From Baylisascaris procyonis (lineage: Eukaryota; Nematoda; Chromadorea; Rhabditida; Ascarididae): a stretch of DNA of 64,000 nt. Shown in pieces: positions 38,093 to 50,700 of the stretch; within the stretch, counting starts at the first letter, position 1, and each line of letters begins with the position of its first letter. The translations under genes were made by a program, and so were the position numbers. The notes beneath the pieces were generated by a model that was not told the origin of the DNA, did not search any database, and was given only the letters and a program-made list of their open reading frames with translations. Where the stretch lies: positions 2,436,001 to 2,500,000 of the forward strand of contig JAZARR010000212.1 of assembly GCA_037389465.1 (NCBI GenBank). Direction: 5' to 3'.

Positions 38093-38104
38093 GGGGGGGG
38101 GGGG
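38093..38104 (+). repeat. Poly-G tract (12 G)
   Basis: Uninterrupted 12-G run preceded by AGGGGGA. Confidence 0.9.
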
Positions 38105-39544
38105 CTATCGAATAAACATTTTCTTGTATAATATGCCATTCACAGTTAGGGGAAAATGATAAGATGACTACACCAACTGGTTGGCTAATGTGTGCAACCG
38201 GATATGTGCCGCGATTTAATTGTTGAAGTATAAAGATTTGATGATAGTAAACCATTTCATAGCATTTTCTTGTTTCTTTTATTATAGCTAGCTCTGCACG
38301 GTCATAAATTTACCTCTTTATGACGCCAACTGTCTTATCTGCATTATCTAAATACATACTGTGATGGTTGTTAGGGTCGCTTCAATTTTCTTAGAGAAAA
38401 TTTCCACCTCACGTTTTGAAATGCGTATAATTCTGTATTTCCTAGAAACACATTAGGATCGTGGTAACTTAGGCAACTAATGCACATAAATTTTCGAGCT
38501 GAATTATGAGCACTAACGATGCTACTGCTTCATTAAAGATTAACGTAGCAGAGGATCTCTGGGAAATTCTTTTTACTTTGAGCTTTGCTCAGCATGGCAT
38601 AAAATCAATGAACGTGATGAGCTTATTAGAACTATTCAACTTATCTGTGGATTTCCTCAACAGTAATAGAATTATGTGCAGCAGTGGATGCTGCAGAAAT
38701 TAATATGTCATGCAAGTCGCCGCAAATTTCTTTCCTTTCAAGAAAAGCGCAAATGCTTGCTGTCATATTATGGGCTTATTAAACCTTATCATTTCATGCT
38801 ATGCTGATTCAAATTGCAAAGATGGTTTCCTAAGGACTTCCGCATGCCGATTTTTGAGATGTTATCTCTCTTTTTAGCGACAATATTCTTGTCCAGACAT
38901 TTGTCTTCGTTAAGCCGGACCTAAATTGAAGCCGCAAATGAGTGTGTCGCGAAAAGGTGACGAAATTAGTAATTTTCTACGGTCACCTTCGGCCACTTCT
39001 ATTCACTATGCCGCGGATGAAGACGAAAATATCAAACTTTCGAGATTTCAGTACTTTTCATCATTTCTCCTAGTGAGGTATATGCAGGATTACATTCACT
39101 AAGCTCGTCAAATATGCCTATATAGATAATTGTGTCTGTAAAGAAACTTGGGCATTTAAGGGTTAAAGGAAGCCATAGAAGGTCATCAAGTGTAAAATTT
39201 CATCACAAAGGTCGATATTTGTTTTTCGCATTAGCATGTAGTCCATAGGAGACATAAAAATTCATGCGTTCCATCGCCATCGTTTGCACCAATCGACGTA
39301 ACTCGAGAATCAGAGAATAACACTCTCCTAAAGTGAATAACTCTCAATTAAACGCAAAGCGGTTTGTACATGTTTGGCTCCCCTTCGTCTCTCCACCTGC
39401 CCTGTGTGCGTTGAGAGTTATGACGGATACAGAGCCGGTGAGAATATACACATAGCATGGATGCTGTATGCATCCACAGTCATATGCAACGAGCGAAATT
39501 CTGATGTGGACTGTGACCACGATCCATGCTGATACAGATTTACC

Positions 39545-39682
39545 AAGGCGCCACAGAGACAGATGCTCTGGAAGAAGCGGAGCCGATTGAGTACGTCGAA
39601 TATTGCTGACACGCAGTGGCAGACAGTCGACGTTCCCAGACACTAAATCATTCTCGCAGACGATAAACCTTCTAAGGCTCAT
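39545..39682 (-). CDS. Orphan exon with acceptor-adjacent ATG
   Basis: On the - strand a TTCTCAG acceptor lies directly before ATG (39682). The frame encodes MSLRRFIVCENDLVSGNVD and later IRRTQSAPLLPEHLSLWRL, with codon composition unlike the surrounding AT-rich DNA; RTQSAP resembles a basophilic kinase/14-3-3 site. A donor GTAAAT follows after about 138 nt; without it the frame stays open to 39344. No family recognised and no partner exon found. Confidence 0.33.
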
Positions 39683-39699
39683 CTGAGAACGGACCTTGA

Positions 39700-42670
39700 A
39701 TTAACCTATTCTATTTTAATAGTGAATCAACCCATTATGCTAATTCACAAGTACTCTGCGATTGAATGGAACTCTAAGCAATTTGCAAACGGTTAGTCTA
39801 TTCCATACTTGATGCATTCACGTTTGGCCATAAGAATTATTAAGCCTCGGCCAGCATAAAATCGCTTTTTCCTCAAATTTTGTTTTCTTAATCTTTCTTC
39901 CATTCTGTTGGAAATAATGATAGCGCTTCGCCGGTTAACATCTTTTTGTTTGCTTCAAATTAACGCTCATTTCAGAAAACGTCTCCTGCTCGCATTCCCC
40001 TGCAGCGGCATTCCTTAATCACCAGTTGATGCATTCTGAATGGAATGCTTTCCACATGAAATCGACGACGTTTATAGTAAGCGCAACATGTCATCACTAA
40101 AACCTTACGTAATAATATAAGATACGATCGGACAAGTGTCCAGTATAGATGCTGTCACATATGGTTGTAGCTGGAAAAAAAACAGCATTATGAAGCGGTT
40201 TTTTCGCCATCACTTTATTAGTTCTTTCCTGCTTATGGCTGGAATATTTCGTCGATTCAGTGGTTTTTTATCAATTGTTCAATTGATTGTTTCATCGATC
40301 CTTATTGATTCATTGATTCGGTGCTTCATCGAAATCTCAGCAAAAACTAATCAGCGTTTTTAACGCTAAATAGACAACGCTTGGTCGCTTTAGAGATCAT
40401 TTTCTGGCACTCTGCTTATAGAATATTTCACACTTTTACTTTAATAACAAATTGCACTAGTGTATTAATCTTGCTGCTGTAGCACAAGTTTATTCCACAA
40501 TGCATTCGGGGACGAGTCATGAGCACAATTCGATCGATGTTTGCTCAGTTATCGCCATCGATTGGGATTCTAATCAACAGACATCTAGTCCCTTATCTCT
40601 TTTTAGTGGATGTCCATCTTTCGCTACGTTCCAAAATGGGAAGCAGATCAATTTGAGGCATGCCACAGTGATGACAGCTCTAATTAACTTCATATACATT
40701 TAATGAGCACATCGCTTCACGCTCACGCTTCGGTGCAAATATTCCTGAAAAAGCAGGACTTTATATGAAGATAAACGTAGTTCGTTGCGTGCTATGAAAA
40801 TATAGGTGACGTTACCAGTTCGTAAGTACATTCGAAATCTACCGTGTTGTAATTAAACATGATGATCCTTACCAAAAAGAAAACTGAAGTTGAACAGCGC
40901 AACGAATAGCTGGTAAATGGCTGCTTACTTTTGAATCCTTATCCTGAAAATTGCTTCAAATACTAAAATATTTAAGCAATTCCAGTGTAATGTTCATTTT
41001 GCGGTTCATCTTACTAATGGTTTTGTTTCGCATGAGATTAAACACCCGCATCACCCGCATTGTTAAGGCTTCTTTATATGTAAGTTGATGACATTCATCG
41101 AAAATGATGCGTTACGATGGAAAAAATGAAAAATTTGGGCCATTTCATTCGACTAGCTGAATCCAAACGCAAAAGTTTGAGATGCTTCTTGGCTTAGAAC
41201 ATTTACCGTTCCAATAATAAAAGTTGTCGTGGTGCAAATGATGCAAGCTGAGTTGTGCATGTCGAATTAGAGTCTTCGTACAAATGCATTAAAGCGTGTG
41301 CCTTTCCCAAGACTTCAATATTGTTAGGAAAGCGGAAAAACACCATTTCTTCCTCTGTGAATGAGTTTTTTTTTGTCTTTCCGTCTTTTGTCGAGCCGAA
41401 GCAGATGCGAACGCATCAAAATTGTAATGACTCTTTTTCGTTTGAGGCACATGGCTCGACCAACAGTGAATTCTCGTTTACGCCTCAAAAAGTTCGTTCC
41501 GACATTGCCGTCTAACGTCATCCGAAAGTTGCCACTCATGCTGGCCTGAGGGAGCGGCGAATGAAAGGTGGTTTAGCCGTATTTTCCAGGGTTTTGTCAG
41601 GGAAAGATTGCAAGTGGGACTGCAATTGATGGGCTTATGTTTTAGGCTTAAGAGATTTGTGATTTATTATGGTTCGATAGACTGACAGCTACATCTGAGA
41701 GTCACTAAGCTTGACTTATGAAGGGGATGGGATGAGGTGCAAGAGGAGGTGGTGGGAGGATGGGAGGCAGCAGGAGGTAGAAGATTTAACTTTCACTTGC
41801 TGTCATAGAAGTTTTCGACTTTGCATCATTCCATTCAATTCGTTTTCTATCATTATCTTAAAAATAGATCATTCTAGATGTATCAGTGTAAATTGTCGTT
41901 CTGTTCGTAGCTATCAAAGCGTACCTACTAAAAAATGTTAGTGCGTAGAAATGCGACGGATGGCAGACCAACGTGACGATTTCAGGCCGCTGTTCAGTGG
42001 AACAAACGCTAGCTAGAGACTGTTTTTGAAAGTATTTCGATTATTCGTTGTCATCGGTTGGGTTTCATTTATGAGATAATGAGTAGCATATGTGCTCAAA
42101 AGTTGTGATTCACAGCAGTGCTTGCAATAAAGCCAAAAGCAGATTGAAAATTGATCCGGGCTCTCTATCTGTACTATTAGCGACTTCTTGCAATTAATAC
42201 TGAGAATAGCATTTTCGCATGTCCATACTTATTAATACAAAGTAACTGCACCTTCCCTTCTTTTCGGAAAAATGAAAACCATGTAAAAGAACGTTTCGAA
42301 TTGACCTCATTACGTTTAGTATGCATATTTGCTATTTCCGATGTGCTATGGTTTGTTATCGACCAATTTCGCCTTTGCTTACGTTGTGCAAATTAATCGT
42401 CATCATCGTTGGATTTGAAACGACATTTTAAATAATTTGAAAATTTTTGATTATTTCCGGAGTTACTAATTCATAGAAAAAGTTTGCATTTAAACATTAG
42501 GATTTCTGACTTTCTCTGCGCTTGATGTATTGCTGAAAGCGATATAGTCGAAAAATTGATCGTTTAAGGTGTTTCTACAGTGACAACCTGCTGTGCTAAA
42601 TTTTGCAAATTCTGCACAGACTAATATGTAATTTCTTCTTTGGCGTAAATAGTGGATTAAAGGGACCGAT
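39700..42670. other. Intergenic region, no supported gene
   Basis: Scattered short frames only. A G/A-rich, low-complexity stretch lies at about 41725-41780. Confidence 0.35.
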
Positions 42671-42679
42671 GCTAATCCT

Positions 42680-43030
42680 CATGGTCATAAACGAATACTA
42701 AATTGGCGAACGTGGCTGAAAGCGTGCAAGACCCGCATCACACTTTGTTTTCAATGCCAAGTCTACGAGAATTATCTACGGGTAATGCCCACTGCCCATG
42801 GTGAAAGACCATCTACACCATTTGCCTATTGAAACTCACGAGTTCCGCAGAATTAAAGTTGACTATTGTGGTTGTTTTCGCGCACTTCACTGTTCTCCTT
42901 ATTTTCACATGGTAGGCGTGGTCACTCTTTCAAGTTCTGTAACAGAGGATTTGGAAGCATTCAACAGTTGGACCTTAGAAATCGTTGCCTCTCAAAATGG
43001 TGCCAGCAAAGCTACATACAGAATATAGTC
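42680..43030 (+). mobile_element. BEL/Pao-type LTR retrotransposon integrase relic
   Basis: Read over two frames with stops between, the region keeps the order of a Pao integrase: KACKTRITLCFQCQVYENYL (zinc-binding C-x2-C part, normally RC..C..YE), MPTAHGERPSTPFAY, then HEFRRIKVDYCGCF (usually PF..VGIDYFGPF with the first catalytic Asp), GVVTLSSSVTEDLEAFNSWT and VASQNGASKATYR (usually F..RRG.P..IYSDN). Stops and frameshifts show it is dead. Flanking LTRs, protease and reverse transcriptase were not identified. Confidence 0.62.
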
Positions 43031-43714
43031 ATCCAAAATTGATCCATCTCCTTTCCCAGATATGCATCAACGACTGCTATATTCGGATGACAATAATGCA
43101 TCGTTATTATTTCTACATTTTCAAGTTCCTTTTTATACTTACCGTCTATTCTGTTTAGTGTACTCATTTCTTTGCTGCACTGATTTCTTCCACTTACGAT
43201 GCATGTCGCTTTTTCTTCGAGAACCTTTCTATGTATTTACCCGTCTACGTCAGTAAACGCCTCATGAATTCCTTTATTATATGTGTGTTTCTTCAAAAAG
43301 TGTAATATTTATTGTACATATATTCTTTAGAAAATTTGAGGGCTATTACACTTTATTCCCTTACGCTCATTCGACACCACCTGATCCGTTAATAACGAAG
43401 ATTTCAAGCGTACTCAATATGAGCGTTGATCGTAGGAAGTAAGCGATGTTATCGTTTTTCGTATTCGGCATGTAGACAGCGAGCTATATGCTTAAAATTG
43501 CGGAAAATCATGCTCTAAAAACTGGCTTACAGGACAGGAAGGAAGCCATTATTTTCGCTGATGACATACACATTGCGCATTCGACTAGCTGATGAAAGTT
43601 AATTTTTCGCATCTTATAGTGCACAATGGGCACAAGCGTTTGACAGATCGGCTTCCCTTACACCACCACACATATCTATGAATCTGTCGATATTTGTGAG
43701 CGTTTCGCGTTCAG

Positions 43715-43898
43715 CAGCACAGAATTACTTGTGCACGATCTCGGTGGCCATAATTTCCTGCGTGCGCGGAAGCATGGATTTTTGCACACAAAAATGAGTG
43801 GCGCTCACGTTTCTTGTGTTGTGTGCTGTCATTCAACTCGTTGGTTTTCCGTTAGCGATGTCGACGAGGCGTTTCATGAGCACTCTTCGAACAACCAC
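43715..43898 (+). CDS. Orphan exon with Cys/His cluster
   Basis: An exon-like frame lies between an acceptor (GTTCAG ending 43714) and a strong donor GTAAGT at 43899. It encodes STELLVHDLGGHNFLRARKH, then HTKMSGAHVSCVVCCHSTRW, and VDEAFHEHSSNNH. The C-x2-C followed by H-x-H and a further His could bind zinc, in a C2H2-like arrangement. Not assigned to a family; a transposon-derived domain is possible. Confidence 0.35.
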
Positions 43899-45953
43899 GT
43901 AAGTTACCTTCACATACCTTCATCGTTTTACTTTGTGTTTCCGTTTTCCATCTTCTGAGATTGGCAAAACAAAATTTTGTGTGGCAAATACGATCGTCAT
44001 CTCACATCCTACTACTAGTTCCTCGTTTTTGATTTCCCCGGTAGTTGGTGAATATGATGAGTAAGCGTCGGCTTAAGTGCTCACGAGGGCGATGCGTAAT
44101 GTTGCACCTCAAACACATGTCTGGGGAAATGTCACTTTGCGTTCCTCAGTTTTCAAGCATATAAAAGTCGGTTTGTCGGTGTAAACTGCATCCAAACAAA
44201 GGTTGTGACCAGATTTTCTACCGACAATCCAACAAAAGCAATTTTGCTGCACTACTGGCGACTTTTTATGGAGTATTAGGCAGGTTATTAGGCAGGCTGG
44301 ATGAGTGCTTTAAGAACTGTTGAATGTTTAGCCGGTTTGCGTGGTTTATTTGTGCACCAAAAAATGTAAATTATTTTACTTATATCAGTTTTTCTGTAAG
44401 TGGGCTTTTCTTCGAGACATTAATAGACCCTGTAATACTGATTCTGTTAACGAGAAACGGTGATGCAATTATTGCAAAATATTGTTCATAGTTTCTTTGG
44501 TTACTATGACACCCATTTCGACACCTTATAACACTAAACAATGTTCGCACAACGTCATCTAATGTAGTGTACGGCACATCATTGCCTAGAGAAAGTTAAT
44601 TAGCAGTGGAAGTGATATGAGATGAATGGAGATGATTCGAAGAAGAGACCGATAAAGAGAAAATCTGAAAAGAGATTCGTAGGAAAAGTCTTGATCTGGA
44701 GGTTAAAGTAGGAAAAATGCTTGCTGCGATGTTTTTGACAGACTTCATAACAAAAGGTTTGTTCAGGTTTTGCAGCAATTGTTCTTCCTAATTTAAAATG
44801 CATAAATCAACACATTCCTATTAGTCTCTTTTCATGCCTTCTCATAGCCTTTTTTTCAGCATCTAATAAGCTCAGCCTCTTCAAATGCAACACTTTTAAG
44901 CAATATTATGCTATTATTTCATTCAAATATCATTTCTTCATTTGAGTGGATGGGTTCACCTTCGATTTTAACGAGTCTGCTTATTGATGACCAATTCCCT
45001 CATTTTTTGTTTGTAGACAGACGAAAGGAAATTTCATTATCTGGAGCGATGCGCAGTGGCCAACTCTTCAGTTTAGACTCTTTTAGCTTAATGAGGCATC
45101 ATGAAAGTTGTAACAAGAAGAAAACTATTTCTTCACGAAAGCAATGCATTAGCAACTAAAAATTGTGTATCATATGTTCGTGTCTTTCGATCGAGGACAG
45201 AGAAATGACTGATTGCTTCATTGAGTTTCCGCTGTCCCATTCAACAAAGAACATAGGAAAGATTAATTGCCACTCAAAAACATTTTAATCTAATTGCCGT
45301 CATAGAACACTTTCGTGAAAAGTATAAATTTTGATAATTACGAGGAAAGCGATTATTTAATTTCTAACATATCCACATCCGAATGAGCCCCACGTTACTC
45401 ATGCGTTAAAGTTTGAATCCGAATTCGGGTAAAATGCAAATTTTTATAGTAGCCTAATTTGTCGACGCATGAGGAGAAGGGCATGTTTCCAAAAATGTTA
45501 CAAGGGAGAATAAAAACTTTGTCCTTGAAAATTTAATCTTCATTTCGTGAAAGTGGCGACATCCATTAGTTTTTAACGCGTTTGACGTAACAGATGTTTG
45601 ACATCACCCATAAAATGAATCCAAATTCAAAGACTTACATCGACTGCATCCTAAATCATCTATTGTTGATGCTGATCTAGAATATTAGCATTCGTTATTC
45701 GTCACACATATCCGCAGCACTGCGAAAACGACGAAATGCTTTCTGTTATTTTTTATGAATAGCGAAAAATTGCGAAACGATCCTATTACTGAGAGAGGCA
45801 TTGGTAATACAAACCACTCGTGTGCTTACATGCAATTAATAGAAGCAAAATAGTAAGGCGTCGAATTTCGAGCTGCTTGTGCAAATACATCGCCCTCAAA
45901 TATAGCTGTGATGCTTACTGATTTAGAGTGATACTTGTGATCGCCTTGGTCTA

Positions 45954-46371
45954 CTAGTCGAAATCCTCTGCTTTGTGGTCAATTGATTTGCACAGATATT
46001 TATGATACCTAATGACGGCATCCATCAACACAATCCAGATGTGCCGCGGCCTATTTCCATGAAATTCAACTAATCGTTTCTGTTGTTTCCCACTCTCCTT
46101 TGCATTTTTTCTAAGTTTCTTTAGTGAAGTCTTCCGGTCTTTCTCATGACCTTTGACTTTTCGCAGGATCCATTCGTATAGTCTTGCTTTCCATCGACTA
46201 TCCCTATGCGGAATACGTATTGTGATCGTTTGAGGTTTATCTTTTTCTTTCATGTAACACCACATCTTGACATATCGAAGAACACCACATCTGCTTCGGA
46301 TTTCTTCGTTTGCGATGTGTTCCCTTAACGAAGTGCTAAACGTTGATTTTTCTACGGCTCTAACTCAAAGA
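45954..46371 (-). mobile_element. RTE-type non-LTR retrotransposon, C-terminal remnant
   Basis: On the - strand the frame reads RAVEKSTFSTSLREHI, ANEEIRSRCGVLRYVK, and RDSRWKARLYEWILRKVK. This is the order of the C-terminus of RTE-like LINE proteins of nematodes, usually read RAMERRMLGVSLRDHIRNEEIR and then DNRWT...EW.PR. The glycine/proline-rich end is replaced by a Lys-rich stretch (DRKTSLKKLRKNAKES), and a TGA precedes the remnant, so it is not a functional element. Confidence 0.7.
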
Positions 46372-47448
46372 AATGCATGTCCCACTAAAAAGTTGATCAC
46401 ATCGAATAAACCACACGGCATTGAAGAGATCCATTTTCTCATGTTCTATTGTGCTGCTTCTCATTTCCACAATTTTTGATCTTGTGTCGTACATCGTTGG
46501 TTGTTATTTGTATGGTTGAACATATTTAGTCAACACTTGCGCCAGCGATTAAGATGCTAACAGACATTGGTGCTGTCTACTTTTCATTATTTTTTTAATA
46601 ATATTTGGAAACTCATTTCATTTGAAACAAGAAAAAATCCTTTTTGCGTTAGCACAAAGAAACTAATTTATTTCTCTTACAAGTCGAACGGAAACTATTA
46701 AACGCTTTCTTTTATCTAAGCTTCTTTGGTATTTATGACATATGACATTCCCCGATGATACATTGTAAACAAAGTTCGTCTCGTAGCGCGATATGCATCA
46801 TATAATCGTTTAATTTTAGAATGCATTTTGAAAACGACGATAGTGGAATCGAAGATTGTTAGTGTTTCGCAAGAAAAATTTTTCTACTAAATCAGTTAGA
46901 GAGCTTTTTTCAGGAAATCGCCTTGTCATGCGCTCTTAGGCTTTAATGACACAATTAACTAACAAGTGCTCGGCTTAGCGTGCTGAGTGATCGCAACGCA
47001 ATATATGGGTTGTGCGCGTGATGGAAATCGTAAGTAGTGAATTCGTCAGCGATCGCAACCCGTGATTGAATTCGCGTGAATGAATTCATCACTTACTTCC
47101 TCACGCGTTATTGGGACAAAGGTGTGCTCTTATAGATGAGTAAATGCAAAAGAGTAAGATAACGCATTGCCTAATCTATTTGTTTGATGGCTACATTGCT
47201 TGGCCCTTTCTCAGTTGTCATTGTGAATCACATCTGAGGAAGCCGAATTTGTTGTCGCCGTATTTACGCTTCGTGCTTCGTGGAATACTTTTCATATTCG
47301 ATGCCTCTGCTTATTCGAGGGCTGTGTTGCTATGGCAATGTGATGAGTATACAAACATTTTAGTGGGAAGGTAAGTGCGAATTCAATATTAAAAGGCACA
47401 CAACGATGAACATAAAAACGCCCTAAAAAGAGCGGATTTATAACTCAC
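46372..47448. other. Intergenic, contains a near-palindrome
   Basis: No gene seen. Around 47030-47095 the words GTAAGTAGTGAATTC and GAATTCATCACTTAC form imperfect inverted repeats about 45 nt apart, and GATCGCAAC recurs. Confidence 0.35.
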
Positions 47449-47654
47449 ACGTCAATTTGAGCGACGCTCAGCGAGAGTGGGGCTTCGTCAAGCAACCTTT
47501 TTTCAATATCATAGCCATGTCCGACGGCGGTTTTGCATTTCTTTTCAAGTTCCACTGAGCGCGATACCTTGAACACTGTTGGTGTGATCGCTTCGGCGAG
47601 CTCCTCCCGGAAGTCTCCTATCAATTCGGAGATATTGTTCTTCGACATATTCAT
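47449..47654 (-). CDS. Probable first coding exon of an unrecognised gene
   Basis: On the - strand the ATG at 47654 opens a frame of 68 codons ending at an excellent donor (GTGAGT after 47449, phase 2). The product starts MNMSKNNISELIGDFREELA and continues with a helical, charged sequence (VSRSVELEKKCKTAVGHGYD, EKRLLDEAPLSLSVAQID). GC content and codon pattern contrast with the surroundings. A TATATAA box lies about 110 nt upstream. I do not recognise the family and could not trace downstream exons; the RTE remnant further along the strand is not part of it. Confidence 0.45.
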
Positions 47655-47762
47655 CTTAAAAGTTTGCGGAAGTACATTTTTGTTGCTTAACACACTTCCT
47701 GAACGAGGATGTTGTCCAAAAAAGGATTGGAGAGTGCGATGGAGATCGTAGCACAAATTTGC

Positions 47763-47772
47763 TTATATAAAA
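47763..47772 (-). promoter_or_regulatory. TATA-box-like element
   Basis: Reads TTTTATATAA on the - strand, 110-120 nt upstream of the exon starting at 47654. Its position suits a core promoter, but AT-rich DNA makes chance matches common. Confidence 0.25.
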
Positions 47773-50700
47773 GGCAGTATAGCGCCCTGGTGAGTTATGA
47801 TTTGCTTATAAAAGGAATTGCTGGGGGTTAGGAAGAATAAGATGAACAGTAAGTGAAGTTCAGCAAAGTAAAATTTTGATGCGATTTTAATACAAACTTA
47901 ACTCTCTCTGTTAAGCATGAACTTGCCCATAAAATTTGTCCTGAAGCAAGGTTGCTTTCAAACGATAATGGTGCTAATAGAAAGCTCGAGGGACAAATCG
48001 CGCAACGAATTATTCATGTAGATCTTCTATGCAAGCATCAATTCAGCATGCTTCGTACGTTGTTAGCTAGCAAATCGCCTTCATTATTTTGTTGCCATTT
48101 CTACCGTTAGCCGCATTGTTTTTTCACTTGCTGTCAATTTTGCAGAAGCTAATTGTGACGACATTATTCAGCTTGCGCATTTAATGTGTACATCTGTCTT
48201 CCTGCTAGAGTGCTTCAATTCGGGAATCGATGAACCCGTGGAGATAAATTTGGTGCATGTAACTACGGGTTAACAAATTAGAAGCACTTGGTCGCCATTT
48301 CAGATTTCGTTACGATTCTCCATCATTTCTATCGACTTTCAGCACATAAAGGTCTCGTTAGGTTTGCAAATCAAGTGTCATCTTCAGTGAGGTGGTCCTT
48401 CCAAAAACCAAATGAAAAAATGTGTGAGAAGAGTTAGCATGGTATTAGCTTTTGCATCCTCCTCAACTGATCAAACAGAATCATGCGTTATAAAGGAGTA
48501 ATAAATATGCGAAATGGTGTCTGCACAAATTCAGTGACCCAACCACTCGTAGAAATCTTCCATGCAAAATAAAGAACTCACCGGTATGAAGTGCGTGCAA
48601 GAATTCTTCCACAGTTGATAATCTATAACTTCATTTGAAGTGGATGGACAAACAAAATAGGGGCATAGAAAGTTAGCCTGCGGTGTATATTACACACCAA
48701 ATTTCGATGGTTCTTGAGTTGAGAACCCATGAAGGGAATTTGAATAAGCGGCTCAAAAGGGCTTACTTGACAAAAGTGCTTACATATCTGCTCTATCACT
48801 TTTTTTTTGTTGATCGTAATGCAGCAAATGCAACATGAAATGGTTTTAGTTGGTGAGGGATGCTCGAGGCTCATTTTTATACCCACCCAGTGGTTATGAA
48901 AATGAGCTAAAGCAAATACTCAAGTCTGAACTTGACCTACTATTTGCCTGCAGAAGGTGCGCGTGTGAACATGCTAGAAGGGCATTTTCACTTGCAATTC
49001 GGATAGGATTAGGCTGACGGTCTTTTTACAAAAAACCATAGGAATGCAGCTAATTCTATGGGTATTTATACGATGCACAGACTATGGGAGGCCCAGGCTG
49101 AATCTAATTTTGACGTTATAGGAAGGGAATGTTTTATATGGTCGCACTGATAAGCCCAGGAATATGCAGCTGAAATGAGAGTGTTTATGTCGGATGTTGT
49201 CTTCCTTTTGTTAGAGAGAACAGCACTATGACTAAAACATCGCGCATGACTTAAATCCACACAGCGCTAAAGATTAAAAATTAATGAATCGTTTTGAAAA
49301 GCGCTTTTTTTTTTCAAAATGAGAGATTCTCTTAACGAATGGTGCAGCTTGAAACGAATGTCAACACTCGGCTCGAAAACTATTCTAAAAATTTCTCTTC
49401 CATCATTCCATCATCTTCGGGAGAAGAGATTAATTCAAGTGAATTAGGAGCGTTACTCAAAGCAGTATTGCGCTTCAGTGAACGTGACTGACAGTTGTTT
49501 TTTTTTTTTTTTTTTTTGCACCACTATTCAACAATTACGATGATAATATGATTAAGAAATCTTTTCTGAATATTATGCTTTCATTTCAGATGTTTCAGAA
49601 ATCATCAAAATTTTTTTTCGTTTATTTTGCCTAAGCATCTAGCAAAACATATTTTCTAATTCTTTCCATTTTAAATCTTGAAGATAATTATGTCAAGAGC
49701 ATCTGTAAAAAATTTATGATAGTCTCAAAACGCTTATTGAATCGGTCTTTTGAGAGGATTTTTCTCCGAACGTCGTATTTAGTTAGCAAAATTATGAGCA
49801 GGAAGATCTCAAACAACAATTGCAAAGTGATCGAACTCAACATTTGACGATTCATGTGCAATGAAAAATTGCTTAAAATAGATTTTCAAAAGCGACAGCA
49901 GCTAAATTAATTTCAAATGTTCTTTTGAGGCAAAAGAAGCCGGTTTCGGCGATTTTCATTGAATGTCGACAAATTCACGTTTTCTTATCTTCTATTCACG
50001 AAATGATTTGATATATGGTAACGCTGATGTGAATTGCTCATTCCAATGGAAATGAGATATCTGCGAAATTTATTCAGCGAAATTGTAATGCATTTACTGC
50101 AATAACTCTTCACTGTCTCATTTGTACACAACTGTATTTGCTTAATATAACAAATGTTGTGGTAAAAATCGCACCAGAATTCCAGTTATTGCTACATAAT
50201 AGTGTTGACGATAATTTTTGCAATTATTCGGCGAGGCTCACGTAATAAAAATGGGTGCATTTGTCAGGTGTTAAGTGAGCGTGGTCGTTGTTTTGGTTAT
50301 GTTGCACGTTGTTCCTGACGATCTAATGTGCCGAAACATCAGATGCAGGATTATTCCTTAGTGACGTATTCGTATTCAATAATAAACACACAGTTGCCTT
50401 AAACATGTCATGATGCGCCTCAAGGAAGACATTTGTTTCCTTTCGTTGACCGAGGTTTCGGGATCATAAAATTTCGGTGGCTTTTGATATTTCGCTGCCT
50501 GCAACGATCCTGCAGTGTCAAAATAGTCTTTGATGTTCCTTCGGTTCTTAGATTCCTTTTATTATCAACAGCAGCGTAGATGGATAAAGTTGGAAGTCGG
50601 CTATTAAATCAACTCATCAGAGTGTTGTGCTACATACTTGTAACATACTGGAACCGTGGAGCTTATTCCTTTTTTTTAAATATTGTGAATGCTGCGATAT

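Larger units (their letters stand above)
32088..39544. other. Long region without a supported gene
   Basis: Hydrophobic open frames at 33433-34339 (+) are AT/T-rich and look like composition artefacts. The frame at 35239-35583 (+) crosses a GC-richer patch but matches nothing I know. Long G runs occur at 33316-33332 and 38093-38104. No RNA gene seen. Confidence 0.35.

Noticed and set aside
43545..43592. A reverse-transcriptase-like box AIIFADDIHIAHSTS on the + strand
   Set aside because: Only about 15 residues are RT-like, no other motif is nearby in any frame, and it lies on the wrong side of the Pao integrase relic to belong to it.
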